Source of the DNA: Cellulosimicrobium composti
GTDB taxonomy: Bacteria; Actinomycetota; Actinomycetes; Actinomycetales; Cellulomonadaceae
DNA length: 64,000 bases
NCBI RefSeq assembly: GCF_009711085.1
Contig: NZ_WMKA01000009.1
Location: forward strand, 41,781 to 105,780
Direction of reading: 5' to 3'
This document shows positions 18,863 to 27,308 of the stretch, in pieces. Made by a program: the position numbers and the translations under genes. The notes beneath the pieces are model-generated. The model did not search any database. It was not told where the DNA came from and was given only the letters and a program-made list of their open reading frames with translations. Position 1 is the first letter of the stretch. Every line of letters starts with the position of its first letter.

Positions 18863-20998
18863 ATGACGATCACGCCCGCCCCCGAGCACCGCTCCCTGCT
18901 CGCCGTCGCGCCGTACGCGCGCGGCAAGCGCAGCCCCGTGACCTGCCGGCTGAAGTGCGCGGACGCGTGCTCCCACCCCGTGCCGAACGAGAGCGCCAAC
19001 GGGACGTTCCGCGACGTCGTCGCCGGCACGCTGTCGCGCCGCGCGCTGCTCGGCGGGCTCGCGGTCGGTGCCGCGGCCGTCGTGCTCGGCGCGCAGACGG
19101 TCGCCGCGCCGCCCGCCGCCGCCGCCGAGGGCGTCGCGGCGCACGGCGGCCACGGCGGCGGCCGTCCGCCGAAGGGTCTCGCGTTCGGCGCGATCCCGCC
19201 CCAGCCCGCGACGCGCGACGCGCTCGTCGTGCCGGACGGCTACCGCTGGCGCCCGGTGATCCGCTGGGGCGACCCGATCCTGCCCGGCGGGGCGCCGTTC
19301 GACGCCTCCCGCCAGACCCCGGAGCAGCAGGCGCGGCAGTTCGGCTACAACAACGACTACCTCGACGTCCTGCCGTTCGAGCGCGCGCACGCCGTCGCGG
19401 CCGCCCGGGGCAAGGGCGCGGGGCCGGGGCGCGGCACGCGCGGGCTGCTCGTCGCGAACCACGAGTACACCAACCCCGCGATCATGTTCGACGACTCCTA
19501 CGACGCCCCGACCCGCCGCGCGATCGAGCGCGCCGCGCACGGCATGTCCGTCGTCGAGGTGCGCCGCCGCCGCACGGGGACGCCGTGGGACCACGTGTCG
19601 GACAGCCCGTACAACCGTCGCGTGCATCTCGGGACCGAGTTCCGCCTCACCGGTCCCGTCGCGGGCTCGGACCTCGTGAGGACCGTCGCCGACCCGTCGG
19701 GGACGCGCGTGCTCGGCACGCTCAACAACTGCGCCGGCGGCACGACCCCGTGGGGCACGGTGCTCTCGGGCGAGGAGAACTTCCACGGCTACTTCCGCAC
19801 GTCGGGCACGGGCCACGACGCGCGCTACGGCCTCCGCGACGCCGCGACGGGGTACGGCTGGGAGCTCGACGACCCGCGGTTCGACGCCCGCACCCCCGGG
19901 TACGAGAACGAGCCGAACCGGTTCGGCTGGATCGTCGAGATCGACCCGTACGCGCCCGACGAGCCGCCCGTGAAGCACACGGCGCTCGGCCGGTTCAAGC
20001 ACGAGGGCGCGAACGTCGTCCTCTCGCGCCGCGGGCACGCGGTCGCGTACATGGGCGACGACGAACGCTTCGACTACGTCTACAAGTTCGTCTCGTCGCG
20101 CACGATGCGGCCGGGGAACGGCGAGGGCGCGCGGCGCCACAACAAGACGCTGCTCACCGAGGGCTCCCTCTACGTCGCGCGCTTCACCGGGGACTCGCCC
20201 GCAGCCGAGATCGACGGCTCGGGCGCGCTCCCGTCCGACGGCGCGTTCGACGGCAGTGGCGAGTGGCTGCCGCTCGTCGTCGACGGCCGCAGCGCGGTCG
20301 AGGGCATGAGCGTCGAGGAGGTGCTCGTGTACACGCGCGTCGCGGCCGACCGGGTCGGCGCGACGAAGATGGACCGCCCCGAGGACGTCGAGCCCAACCC
20401 CGTCACGGGTCGCGTGTACGTCGCGTGCACGAACAACACGTCGCGCGGCGCGGACGGCGCCGAGGGCGCGACGGAGCCGAACCCGCGCACGACCAACCGC
20501 GACGGGCACGTCGTCGAGATCGTCGAGGACCGCGACGACGCCGCGTCGCTGACGTTCCGGTGGAACCTGCTCCTCGTCGCGGGCGACCCGTCCGCGAACG
20601 CGTCCACGTACTTCGCGGGCTACCCCCGGGAGAAGGTCTCGCCGATCTCGTGCCCGGACAACCTCGCGTTCGACGCCGAGGGGAACCTGTGGATCTCGAC
20701 CGACGGCCAGCCGAGCACGATCCAGCGGTGCGACGGGCTGTTCAAGGTCACGCTCGACGGCCGCGAGCGCGGGCGCGTCGAGCAGTTCCTCTCCGTGCCG
20801 CGAGGCGCCGAGACGTGCGGGCCGGTCGTCGACTCCGCGGACCGCATGGTCTACGTGGCGGTCCAGCACCCGGGGGAGGACGGCACGTTCGACGCGCAGG
20901 ACTCGTACTTCCCCGACTACCTCACGCCGGGCGCGCCCGTCCCGCCGGGAGCGTTTGCCGGCCCCCGGCCCGCGGTGGTCCAGGTGTGGCGCGACTGA
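18863..20998 (+). CDS. phoX: PhoX-family alkaline phosphatase / DUF839 phosphatase, Tat-exported
   Basis: Secreted Ca/Fe-dependent phosphomonoesterase of the PhoX type, releasing phosphate from organic esters. 711 residues. An unusually long N-region carries the twin-arginine motif in SRRALLGGLAVGAAAVVLG at about 58-76, followed by AAPPAAAAEG. The cytosolic-looking first 55 residues (KCADACSHPVPNESANGTFRD) are typical of this family. Conserved catalytic-region motifs include LLVANHEYTNPAIMF, TLNNCAGGTTPWGTVLSGEENF, DRPEDVEPNPVTGRVYVACTN (in two overlapping parts) and CPDNLAFDAEGNLWISTDGQ. GGAG precedes the ATG by 9 nt. The PHO-box-like repeats upstream suggest phosphate-starvation control. 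Confidence 0.9.
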   Translation: MTITPAPEHRSLLAVAPYARGKRSPVTCRLKCADACSHPVPNESANGTFRDVVAGTLSRRALLGGLAVGAAAVVLGAQTVAAPPAAAAEGVAAHGGHGGGRPPKGLAFGAIPPQPATRDALVVPDGYRWRPVIRWGDPILPGGAPFDASRQTPEQQARQFGYNNDYLDVLPFERAHAVAAARGKGAGPGRGTRGLLVANHEYTNPAIMFDDSYDAPTRRAIERAAHGMSVVEVRRRRTGTPWDHVSDSPYNRRVHLGTEFRLTGPVAGSDLVRTVADPSGTRVLGTLNNCAGGTTPWGTVLSGEENFHGYFRTSGTGHDARYGLRDAATGYGWELDDPRFDARTPGYENEPNRFGWIVEIDPYAPDEPPVKHTALGRFKHEGANVVLSRRGHAVAYMGDDERFDYVYKFVSSRTMRPGNGEGARRHNKTLLTEGSLYVARFTGDSPAAEIDGSGALPSDGAFDGSGEWLPLVVDGRSAVEGMSVEEVLVYTRVAADRVGATKMDRPEDVEPNPVTGRVYVACTNNTSRGADGAEGATEPNPRTTNRDGHVVEIVEDRDDAASLTFRWNLLLVAGDPSANASTYFAGYPREKVSPISCPDNLAFDAEGNLWISTDGQPSTIQRCDGLFKVTLDGRERGRVEQFLSVPRGAETCGPVVDSADRMVYVAVQHPGEDGTFDAQDSYFPDYLTPGAPVPPGAFAGPRPAVVQVWRD

Positions 20999-21008
20999 CG
21001 CACCGCAC

Positions 21009-21046
21009 GCGAGGGGCCCGGCACCGCGACGGCGCCGGGCCCTCGC
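21009..21046. terminator. Hairpin between phoX and the convergent phosphotransferase gene
   Basis: Arms 21009-21022 and 21034-21046 pair over 13 bp with one bulged G and an 11-nt loop, in the 54-bp gap between convergent genes. Confidence 0.7.
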
Positions 21047-21052
21047 CGTCGG

Positions 21053-22099
21053 CTACAGGCCCAGGCGCTCGAGCCATGCGACGGCCGCGACGCCCTGCGC
21101 GCGCTGGAACGCGCGCAGCCGCGGGATCGTCGGCACGGCGGGCTTGCGCGCGGAGTGCAGGAAGTACCCGGCGATGCCCGCGACGACCGAGCGCAGGTCC
21201 GCGGGGTGCACGTCGCGCCCCAGGGGGTGCGCCGCGAAGGTCGAGGCCGCCCACGCCCCGCCGCGCGCCCGGCGCGCCGCGTCGGCGCTCACCGTGACGG
21301 GCTCGCTGACGCCCGCGACGCCCTGCATGACGACGCTCGGCAGGAGCATCGCGAGGTCCAGCCATGCCGCGCCGCGCGACGCGTAGGGCCAGTCCACGAG
21401 GTAGACCTTCTCGGGCGTGAGGAGCACGTTGTCCGCGCGCAGGTCCCCGTGCACGAACGACTCGCCCTCGCACGCGACGAGTGCGCCGCGCTCCGCCTCC
21501 GCGAGGTCGTCGAGGTGCGCGGCCGCCCACGGCACGACCTCCGCGAGCCGGGGGTCGGGGTCGTCCCGCAGCGCGCGCCACCCGGTGGCCATGTCGGCGA
21601 AGTCGGGGCCGGTCGGCGGCAGCCGCATCGCGCGGGCGCCGGGCACCGCCGCGACGCTCACGAGCGTCGCGAGCACGCGGTCCAGCTCGTCGGGGTCCCA
21701 GGGCGTCGTGGGCACGTGCCCGTCGACGACGTCGTAGGCCAGGGCGATCCAGTCGCCGTCCCCGTGGCCCCAGGCGAAGCGCGGGGCGGGGATCGCGCGC
21801 GGCAGGCGCGTGGCGACCTTCGCCTCGGCGCGGTGCAGGTCCGCCGCGACGGGCTCGTCGGCGGTGCGGGCGGCCTTGACGAAGAGCCGGCTGCCGTCGT
21901 CGAACGTCAGCACGGACGCGAGGCCGGGGCTGAACCCGGTCGTGACCGACCGCTCCTGCACGACGCGACCGCCCGCGACCGCCTCGAGCTCGTCGCGCAG
22001 CGCGAGCGGCAGGTCCGCCCAGCGCAGGCGGCCGCCGCCCGAGGCGACCGGGACCTCACCGGTGGCCTCGGCGGCGGGCAGTGCGACGTCGTCGGGCAT
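21053..22099 (-). CDS. Aminoglycoside-phosphotransferase-fold kinase
   Basis: A 348-residue cytoplasmic small-molecule kinase of the APH/choline-kinase superfamily; the substrate is unknown. The catalytic loop FVHGDLRADNVLL and the metal-binding LVDWPYASRGAAWLDLA are intact, and GSRLFVKAA carries the ATP-binding lysine. The ATG at 22099 is chosen because GGGGAAG lies about 13 nt upstream and the conserved domain starts shortly after. A minus-strand promoter at 22231-22258 would give a leader of about 125 nt. Resistance to aminoglycosides should not be assumed: actinobacteria carry many such genes with metabolic roles. Confidence 0.82.
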   Translation of the reverse strand: MPDDVALPAAEATGEVPVASGGGRLRWADLPLALRDELEAVAGGRVVQERSVTTGFSPGLASVLTFDDGSRLFVKAARTADEPVAADLHRAEAKVATRLPRAIPAPRFAWGHGDGDWIALAYDVVDGHVPTTPWDPDELDRVLATLVSVAAVPGARAMRLPPTGPDFADMATGWRALRDDPDPRLAEVVPWAAAHLDDLAEAERGALVACEGESFVHGDLRADNVLLTPEKVYLVDWPYASRGAAWLDLAMLLPSVVMQGVAGVSEPVTVSADAARRARGGAWAASTFAAHPLGRDVHPADLRSVVAGIAGYFLHSARKPAVPTIPRLRAFQRAQGVAAVAWLERLGL

Positions 22100-22230
22100 C
22101 GAGATGCCACTTCCCCTGTCGGTGGCTGGGACGGTGTGCCGTCGGGCGCGTACCCGCCCGCGGCGAGCGGCGCGACGGCGGTGCGGCGACCGGGAGAGCG
22201 CCCGGCGGCGGCCGGGCGCAGACCTCTGAC

Positions 22231-22258
22231 AACCTAGCGCTTCTGCGCGGGATGTCCA
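22231..22258 (-). promoter_or_regulatory. Minus-strand promoter for the phosphotransferase gene
   Basis: On the minus strand TGGACA (forward 22253-22258), 16 nt and TAGGTT (forward 22231-22236) form a good vegetative promoter. Confidence 0.45.
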
Positions 22259-22300
22259 GCACGAAACCACGTCCCGGACCGCGGGCGGCGCGGCGGTTCG

Positions 22301-22317
22301 TAGACTGGGTGACCGTG
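22301..22317 (+). promoter_or_regulatory. Leaderless-type -10 of the cysteine desulfurase gene
   Basis: TAGACT (22301-22306) is followed by 8 nt and the GTG at 22315. No Shine-Dalgarno sequence is visible. A GTG at 22309 is too near the -10 to be used. Confidence 0.5.
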
Positions 22318-23562
22318 ACCCTCCCATCCGTCCCCGCGGCGGCCGCGTACCTCGACCACGCCGCGACGACGCCCCTGTCGCCCGCGGCGCGCGAGGCGTT
22401 CGTCGACGAGCTGTCCCGCACGGGCAACCCGTCGTCGCTGCACGCCGCGGGCCGCGCCGCGCGACGCACCGTCGAGGAGGCGCGCGAGTCCGTCGCCGCG
22501 GCGCTCGGCGCGCGCCCGAGCGAGGTCGTGTTCACCGCCGGCGGCACGGAGGCGGACAACCTCGCCGTCAAGGGACTGTTCTGGGGCCGGCGCACGACCG
22601 ACCCGCGTCGCCGCCGCATCGTCGTCTCCGCGGTGGAGCACCACGCGGTGCTCGACCCGGCGTTCTGGATGGCGGAGCACGCGGGCGCGGAGATCGTGCT
22701 GCTGCCCGTCGACGGCGACGGCCGCGTGGACCTCGCGGCCCTGCGCGCCGAGATCGCGGAGCACGCCGACGAGATCGCGCTCGTCTCCGTCATGTGGGCC
22801 AACAACGAGGTCGGCACGCTCCAGCCCGTCGCCGAGGTCGTGCAGCTCGCGCGCCCCCACGGCATCCCCGTGCACTCCGACGCGGTGCAGGCCGTCGGGC
22901 AGGTGCCGGTCGACTTCGCGGCGAGCGGGCTCGACGCGATGACCATCTCGGGCCACAAGCTCGGCGGCCCCGTCGGCGTCGGCGCGCTCGTCGCGCGCCG
23001 CGACGCCCCGCTCACGCCCGTCCTGCACGGCGGCGGCCAGGAGCGCGGCGTGCGCTCGGGCACGCTCGACGCGCCCGCGATCCGCGCGTTCGGCGTCGCG
23101 GTCGCCGAGACCGTCGCGCAGCGCGAGGAGCGCGCCGCGCACGTGGCGGCGCTGCGCGACGCGCTCGTCGCGGGCGTCCGCGAGCGCGTCCCCGGCGCGG
23201 TCCTGTCCGGTCCCGAGCCGGCGCCCGCGACCCGCCTCCCCGGCAACGCGCACTTCACGTTCCCCGGGGCCGAGGGCGACTCGCTGCTCTACCTGCTCGA
23301 CTCCGCGGGCGTGCAGGCCTCGACCGGATCGGCGTGCCAGGCCGGCGTCCCGCAGCCCTCGCACGTGCTGCTCGCGATGGGCGTGCCCGAGCACGACGCG
23401 CGCGGCGCGCTGCGGTTCTCCCTCGGGGCGACGTCGACCCCGGACGACGTCGCGCGCCTGCTCGACGCGCTGCCCGCCGCGGTCGAGCGGGCCCGGGCGG
23501 CCGGCCTCGCGTCCGCCCCGGCGCGCACCGCCGTGGCGAGCCGCACGGGGGGTGCCGCGTGA
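22315..23562 (+). CDS. iscS: Cysteine desulfurase (IscS/NifS class)
   Basis: PLP enzyme that removes sulfur from cysteine and donates it, here probably to MnmA for tRNA 2-thiolation and to Fe-S assembly. 415 residues. [18 protein letters not shown] opens the fold. [37 protein letters not shown] and [10 protein letters not shown] line the PLP site. K215 in [13 protein letters not shown] is the Schiff-base lysine. C341 in STGSACQAG is the active cysteine in a class I loop. The stop overlaps the mnmA start (GTGA), so the two are translationally coupled. The start at GTG 22315 fits the -10 nearby. The symbol is by family; the Mycobacterium homologue is also named iscS. Confidence 0.93.
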   Translation: MTLPSVPAAAAYLDHAATTPLSPAAREAFVDELSRTGNPSSLHAAGRAARRTVEEARESVAAALGARPSEVVFTAGGTEADNLAVKGLFWGRRTTDPRRRRIVVSAVEHHAVLDPAFWMAEHAGAEIVLLPVDGDGRVDLAALRAEIAEHADEIALVSVMWANNEVGTLQPVAEVVQLARPHGIPVHSDAVQAVGQVPVDFAASGLDAMTISGHKLGGPVGVGALVARRDAPLTPVLHGGGQERGVRSGTLDAPAIRAFGVAVAETVAQREERAAHVAALRDALVAGVRERVPGAVLSGPEPAPATRLPGNAHFTFPGAEGDSLLYLLDSAGVQASTGSACQAGVPQPSHVLLAMGVPEHDARGALRFSLGATSTPDDVARLLDALPAAVERARAAGLASAPARTAVASRTGGAA

Positions 23563-24734
23563 GGGTGCTCGCCGCCATGTCGGGCGGCGTCGACTCGGCG
23601 GTCGCCGCGGCGCTCGCGGTCGACGCCGGGCACGAGGTCGTCGGCGTGCACATGGCCCTGTCGCGCAACCGCGACCAGTTCCGCACCGGCTCGCGCGGGT
23701 GCTGCTCGATCGAGGACGCGGGCGACGCGCGGCGCGCGGCCGACGTGCTCGGCATCCCGTACTACGTGTGGGACCTCTCCGAGCGGTTCGAGGACACCGT
23801 CGTCGCGGACTTCCTCGCGGAGTACGAGGCGGGGCGCACGCCCAACCCGTGCGTGCGCTGCAACGAGCACATCAAGTTCGAGGCGCTGCTCGACAAGGCG
23901 ACGGCGCTCGGGTTCGACGCCGTCGCGACGGGCCACTACGCGCGCGTCGTCACGCGCGACGTCCCGGACCCGTCCGCGCCCGGCGGCACGCGGCCCGTCC
24001 GCGAGCTGCACCGCTCGCCCAACACCGCGAAGGACCAGTCCTACGTGCTCGCGGTCATGGGCCCCGAGCGCCTGGCGCGCGCGATCTTCCCCCTCGGCGG
24101 CTTCGCGTCCAAGGACGAGGTGCGGGCCGAGGCCGCGCGTCGCGGCCTGTCGGTCTCCGCGAAGCCCGACTCCTACGACATCTGCTTCGTCGCCGACGGC
24201 GACACCCAGGGCTTCCTGCGCGAGCGCCTGGGCGCGCGCCCGGGCGAGATCGTCGACGCGGAGGGCGCCGTCCTCGGCGAGCACGACGGCGCGTACGCGT
24301 TCACCGTCGGCCAGCGCAAGGGTCTGCGGATCGACCGCCCGGCGCCCGACGGCCGGCCCCGGTACGTCCTCGACGTGCAGCCCGCGCGCAACCGCGTCGT
24401 CGTCGGCCCGGCCGAGCTCCTCAGCGTCGACCGCGTCGAGGCGGGCGCGGCCGTGTGGTTCGACGGCGCGCGGCCCGCGCCGGGGGCGTGGGTCGACGCC
24501 GAGGTGCAGGTCCGTGCCCACGGCGCCCCGGTCCCCGCGCGCGTGCGCGCCGTCGAGGGCGCCCCGGAGGGACCGGCGCAGGGCATGGAGATCGCGCTCA
24601 CGGGTGCGCCGCTGCGCGGTGTCGCGGCCGGCCAGTCCGTCGTCGTCTACGACGGCACGCGCGTGCTCGGCCAGGCGACCGTCGACCGCGCCTACCGCGC
24701 CGCCGCGGCGCCGACCGCGACGGGCGCGGGGTGA
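23559..24734 (+). CDS. mnmA: tRNA-specific 2-thiouridylase MnmA
   Basis: ATP-dependent 2-thiolation of U34 in tRNA for Lys, Glu and Gln. 391 residues. It has the PP-loop [15 protein letters not shown] near the start, TGHYARV, and the two catalytic cysteines: C98 in NPCVRCN and C209 in [18 protein letters not shown] and the C-terminal beta barrel follow. The GTG start overlaps the iscS stop by GTGA. The last 43 bp run antisense to the end of the SnoaL-like gene, a tail-to-tail overlap. Confidence 0.95.
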   Translation: MRVLAAMSGGVDSAVAAALAVDAGHEVVGVHMALSRNRDQFRTGSRGCCSIEDAGDARRAADVLGIPYYVWDLSERFEDTVVADFLAEYEAGRTPNPCVRCNEHIKFEALLDKATALGFDAVATGHYARVVTRDVPDPSAPGGTRPVRELHRSPNTAKDQSYVLAVMGPERLARAIFPLGGFASKDEVRAEAARRGLSVSAKPDSYDICFVADGDTQGFLRERLGARPGEIVDAEGAVLGEHDGAYAFTVGQRKGLRIDRPAPDGRPRYVLDVQPARNRVVVGPAELLSVDRVEAGAAVWFDGARPAPGAWVDAEVQVRAHGAPVPARVRAVEGAPEGPAQGMEIALTGAPLRGVAAGQSVVVYDGTRVLGQATVDRAYRAAAAPTATGAG

Positions 24735-25135
24735 GCGAGCACCCGCACGAGCGCGGCCTCGTCGCGCACGCACCAGTGCTCCGCCTCGCGCCCCTCGGCG
24801 AACCGCAGCACGTGCATCTCGCGCACGGCGAAGCGGCGCCCCGTGGGCGCGACGCCGCGGAAGAACCCGGTGTGCCGCGCGCTGAGCTCGACGTGCAGCG
24901 CCACGAGGTCGCCGTCCGCGACCGCGTGCAGCACCTCGACCCGCTGCTCCTCGAACGCCTCGTCGTACCAGTGCATCGTCGCGAGGAGGGCCTCGGCGCC
25001 GCCCTCGCCGCCCGGCGAGGTGTCGTGGTTGCGGAACCCGGGCGCGAGCAGCGCCGCGACGGCGTCGCCGTGGTTCCCGGGGATCGCGCGCGTGTGCACG
25101 GCGATCGCCGCGGCCTTGTTCTCGGGCATGCCCAT
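24692..25135 (-). CDS. SnoaL-like / NTF2-fold ester cyclase family protein
   Basis: A 147-residue cone-fold protein. Conserved pieces are [22 protein letters not shown], which I break as [11 protein letters not shown] and [10 protein letters not shown], then [16 protein letters not shown] and [20 protein letters not shown] with a closing HWCVRDE. These match the SnoaL-like polyketide-cyclase/ester-cyclase group often annotated in actinobacteria. The actual reaction is unknown. The ATG at 25135 follows GGAAGGA at a good distance; the next ATG is two codons on. Its 3' end overlaps mnmA by 43 bp on the opposite strand, and it is divergent from the MetE-like gene. Confidence 0.75.
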   Translation of the reverse strand: MGMPENKAAAIAVHTRAIPGNHGDAVAALLAPGFRNHDTSPGGEGGAEALLATMHWYDEAFEEQRVEVLHAVADGDLVALHVELSARHTGFFRGVAPTGRRFAVREMHVLRFAEGREAEHWCVRDEAALVRVLAHPAPVAVGAAAAR

Positions 25136-25281
25136 GTCGGAGTCCTTCCGCCAGGCCGCGCGGCCCCCGGACCCCGGCGGGGTCGCGGCACGGCTCGGTG
25201 TACCGGTGTGCTCCTGGAGAGAGGTGGACGGCACGTGGTTCGTGACGACGGGCGGGGCACGACCTCGCGCGGGGGTGCGGC

Positions 25282-26334
25282 ATGACGGCGGTCGGCGGGC
25301 TCGGGCCCTGGCCGGGCGGTGAGGGCTCCGACGTCCTCGAGGCCCAGCTCACGGTGCTGGGCGACCTCGCCGAGCTCCCCACGGGCGTGCGCGGCGTGCC
25401 GTTCCTCGTGCAGCTCCCGGGCCGCGGCCCGGGAGCGGACGCGACGGGCCGCACGGCGGCGCTGCTGCCCGGCCTGCCGGTCGAGCTCGGGCCGCACGGC
25501 TGGAAGCTCGCCGACCACCCGGGCGCCGACCTGCGGCGCGCGCAGGGGTACCTGCGCGAGGACGTCGAGGCGCTCGCCATCGCGGCCGCCGGGTACGCCG
25601 GGCCGCTCGCCGTCACCGTGACGGGGCCGTGGACGCTCGCCGCCGACGTGTACCTCGCGCGCGGCGACCGCGTCCTGTCCGACGCCGGCGCCGTGCGGGA
25701 GGTCGTCGAGGCGCTCGCCGCGGGCGTGGCCGAGCACGTCGCCCAGGTGCGCCGGCAGGTACCGGGCGCGGACGTCGTGGTGCACGTCGACGAGCCGCTC
25801 CTCGCGCAGGTCGGGGCGGGCGTGCTGCCCACGTTCTCGGGGTACTCGCGCCTGCGCGCGGTCCCCGGGCCGGACCTCGTGGACGGGCTGCGCCCCGTGC
25901 TCGACGCGGCACGCGCGGCGTCGGCCGCCTCGGTCGTGCACCTCGGGTCCGCCTGGGTCGGTGTCGCCCCGGCCGTGCTCGCGGGGGCGGACGCCGTGGG
26001 CGTCACGCTCGGCGCGTGGGACGAGCGGCTGTGGGAGACCCTCGCGCGCGCGTCCGAGCGCGGCGTGGGGCTGTGGGCCGCGCTCCCGCCCGCCAGGGTG
26101 TCGCAGTGCGCGGGGCCGGCGCTCGGCGAGCTCGCCGACCTCGTGAGCGTCCCGTGGCGCCGCATCGGGCTGCCGCTGCCGGCGCTCGACGCCGTCACGC
26201 TCCTCGGCGCACCGCGCCCGGGCGCGGGCACGGGACCGGGCCGGGGGGTGGCCGGCACGCCGGACGAGCACCGCGCGCTGCTGGCGAACCTCGGCCGCGT
26301 CGCGGAGGCGCTCGCCGAGCGCGCCCACGCCTGA
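25282..26334 (+). CDS. MetE C-terminal-domain-like protein ('methionine synthase, vitamin-B12 independent' family)
   Basis: A 350-residue single-barrel protein resembling the catalytic half of cobalamin-independent methionine synthase, as encoded between mnmA and ligA in many actinobacteria. Supporting segments are GGEGSDVLEAQLTVLGDL, VTVTGPWTLAADVYL, VVVHVDEPLLAQVGAGVLPTF and LVSVPWRRIGLPL. In true MetE the zinc ligands include an H-x-C pair. Here the equivalent strand reads VVHLGSAW, with the histidine but no cysteine two residues on. Methionine synthase activity is therefore doubtful, and the conserved neighbourhood with sulfur-transfer genes may say more about its role. Confidence 0.75.
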   Translation: MTAVGGLGPWPGGEGSDVLEAQLTVLGDLAELPTGVRGVPFLVQLPGRGPGADATGRTAALLPGLPVELGPHGWKLADHPGADLRRAQGYLREDVEALAIAAAGYAGPLAVTVTGPWTLAADVYLARGDRVLSDAGAVREVVEALAAGVAEHVAQVRRQVPGADVVVHVDEPLLAQVGAGVLPTFSGYSRLRAVPGPDLVDGLRPVLDAARAASAASVVHLGSAWVGVAPAVLAGADAVGVTLGAWDERLWETLARASERGVGLWAALPPARVSQCAGPALGELADLVSVPWRRIGLPLPALDAVTLLGAPRPGAGTGPGRGVAGTPDEHRALLANLGRVAEALAERAHA

Positions 26335-26534
26335 CGCGCGGGCGCGCCGGGGGAGACGTCCGCGCGACCCCGCCGACGCCGTCCTCCCGCTTCCCGCGCA
26401 CGGCTCGCGGTGCGTACGCTTGTCCTCGCGCGGCGGTCACGACGGCGACGTGCGGACGTGCCGTGCGACGGCACCTCCCACGACGCGGACGTGACCGGGC
26501 GCCGACCCACGTCCCCCCACCGCGAAGGACTCCC

Positions 26535-27308
26535 ATGCCCGTCCTGCGAGCCGTGCTGTTCGACCTCGACGGCGTGCTCACGCCGACCGCCGAGATCCAC
26601 ATGCGCGCCTGGGAACGGCTGTTCGCGCCCTACTGCACCGCGCACGGCCTCGCCCCGTACACCGCCGCGGACTACTTCGCGTCGATCGACGGCAAGCCCC
26701 GGTACGACGGCGTCGCGACGTTCCTCGCGTCGCGCGGCGTCGAGCTGCCGCGCGGCGAGGCGTCCGACGCCCCGGGCGAGGGCACGGTGTGCGCGCTCGG
26801 GAACCGCAAGGACGAGATCGTCAACCGCATGTTCGCCGAGGAGGGCATCGCGCCCTACCCGGGCTCGGTCCGCTTCCTCGACGACGTGACGCGCGCGGGG
26901 GCCGCCGTCGCCGTCGTCTCGTCCTCGCGCAACACGCCCGCCGTCCTCGCGGCCGCCGGCCTCGCGGACCGGTTCGCGGTCGTCGTCGACGGGAACGTCG
27001 CCGCGCGCGAGCACATCGCGGGCAAGCCCGCGCCCGACACGTACCTGCGCGCGGCCGAGCTCCTCGGGGTGCCCGCCGCGGAGGCGGTCGTCGTCGAGGA
27101 CGCGCTCTCGGGCGTCCAGGCGGGTGCCGCCGGCGGTTTCGGCCTCGTGCTCGGGGTCGACCGCGGCGTCGGCGCGGCCGCGCTGCACGCGCACGGGGCG
27201 GACGTCGTCGTGACCGACCTCGGCGACCTCGACGCGACGGTCCTCGACCGCCCGCGCGTCGCGACGGACGCCGCCGCGGCCGCCCCCACCGAGGGAGGGG
27301 ACGCGTGA
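26535..27308 (+). CDS. pgmB: Beta-phosphoglucomutase (HAD superfamily)
   Basis: Converts beta-glucose 1-phosphate to glucose 6-phosphate. 257 residues. Motif I is FDLDGVLTPTAEIH with the nucleophile/acid Asp pair. The cap carries the substrate-discriminating DYFASIDGKPRYDGV. VVSSSRNT is motif II, AGKPAPDTYL motif III and VVEDALSGVQAG motif IV. It overlaps the next gene by GTGA, and that gene is a GH65 phosphorylase releasing exactly this substrate, which makes the assignment firm. The ATG has GAAGGA about 8 nt upstream. TACGCT at 26414 is a possible -10. The 200 bp before the gene hold nothing else recognisable. Confidence 0.92.
   Translation: MPVLRAVLFDLDGVLTPTAEIHMRAWERLFAPYCTAHGLAPYTAADYFASIDGKPRYDGVATFLASRGVELPRGEASDAPGEGTVCALGNRKDEIVNRMFAEEGIAPYPGSVRFLDDVTRAGAAVAVVSSSRNTPAVLAAAGLADRFAVVVDGNVAAREHIAGKPAPDTYLRAAELLGVPAAEAVVVEDALSGVQAGAAGGFGLVLGVDRGVGAAALHAHGADVVVTDLGDLDATVLDRPRVATDAAAAAPTEGGDA

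Noticed and set aside
21053-22099. Aminoglycoside resistance gene
   Set aside because: The APH fold is shared by many metabolic kinases, and nothing in the context suggests resistance.
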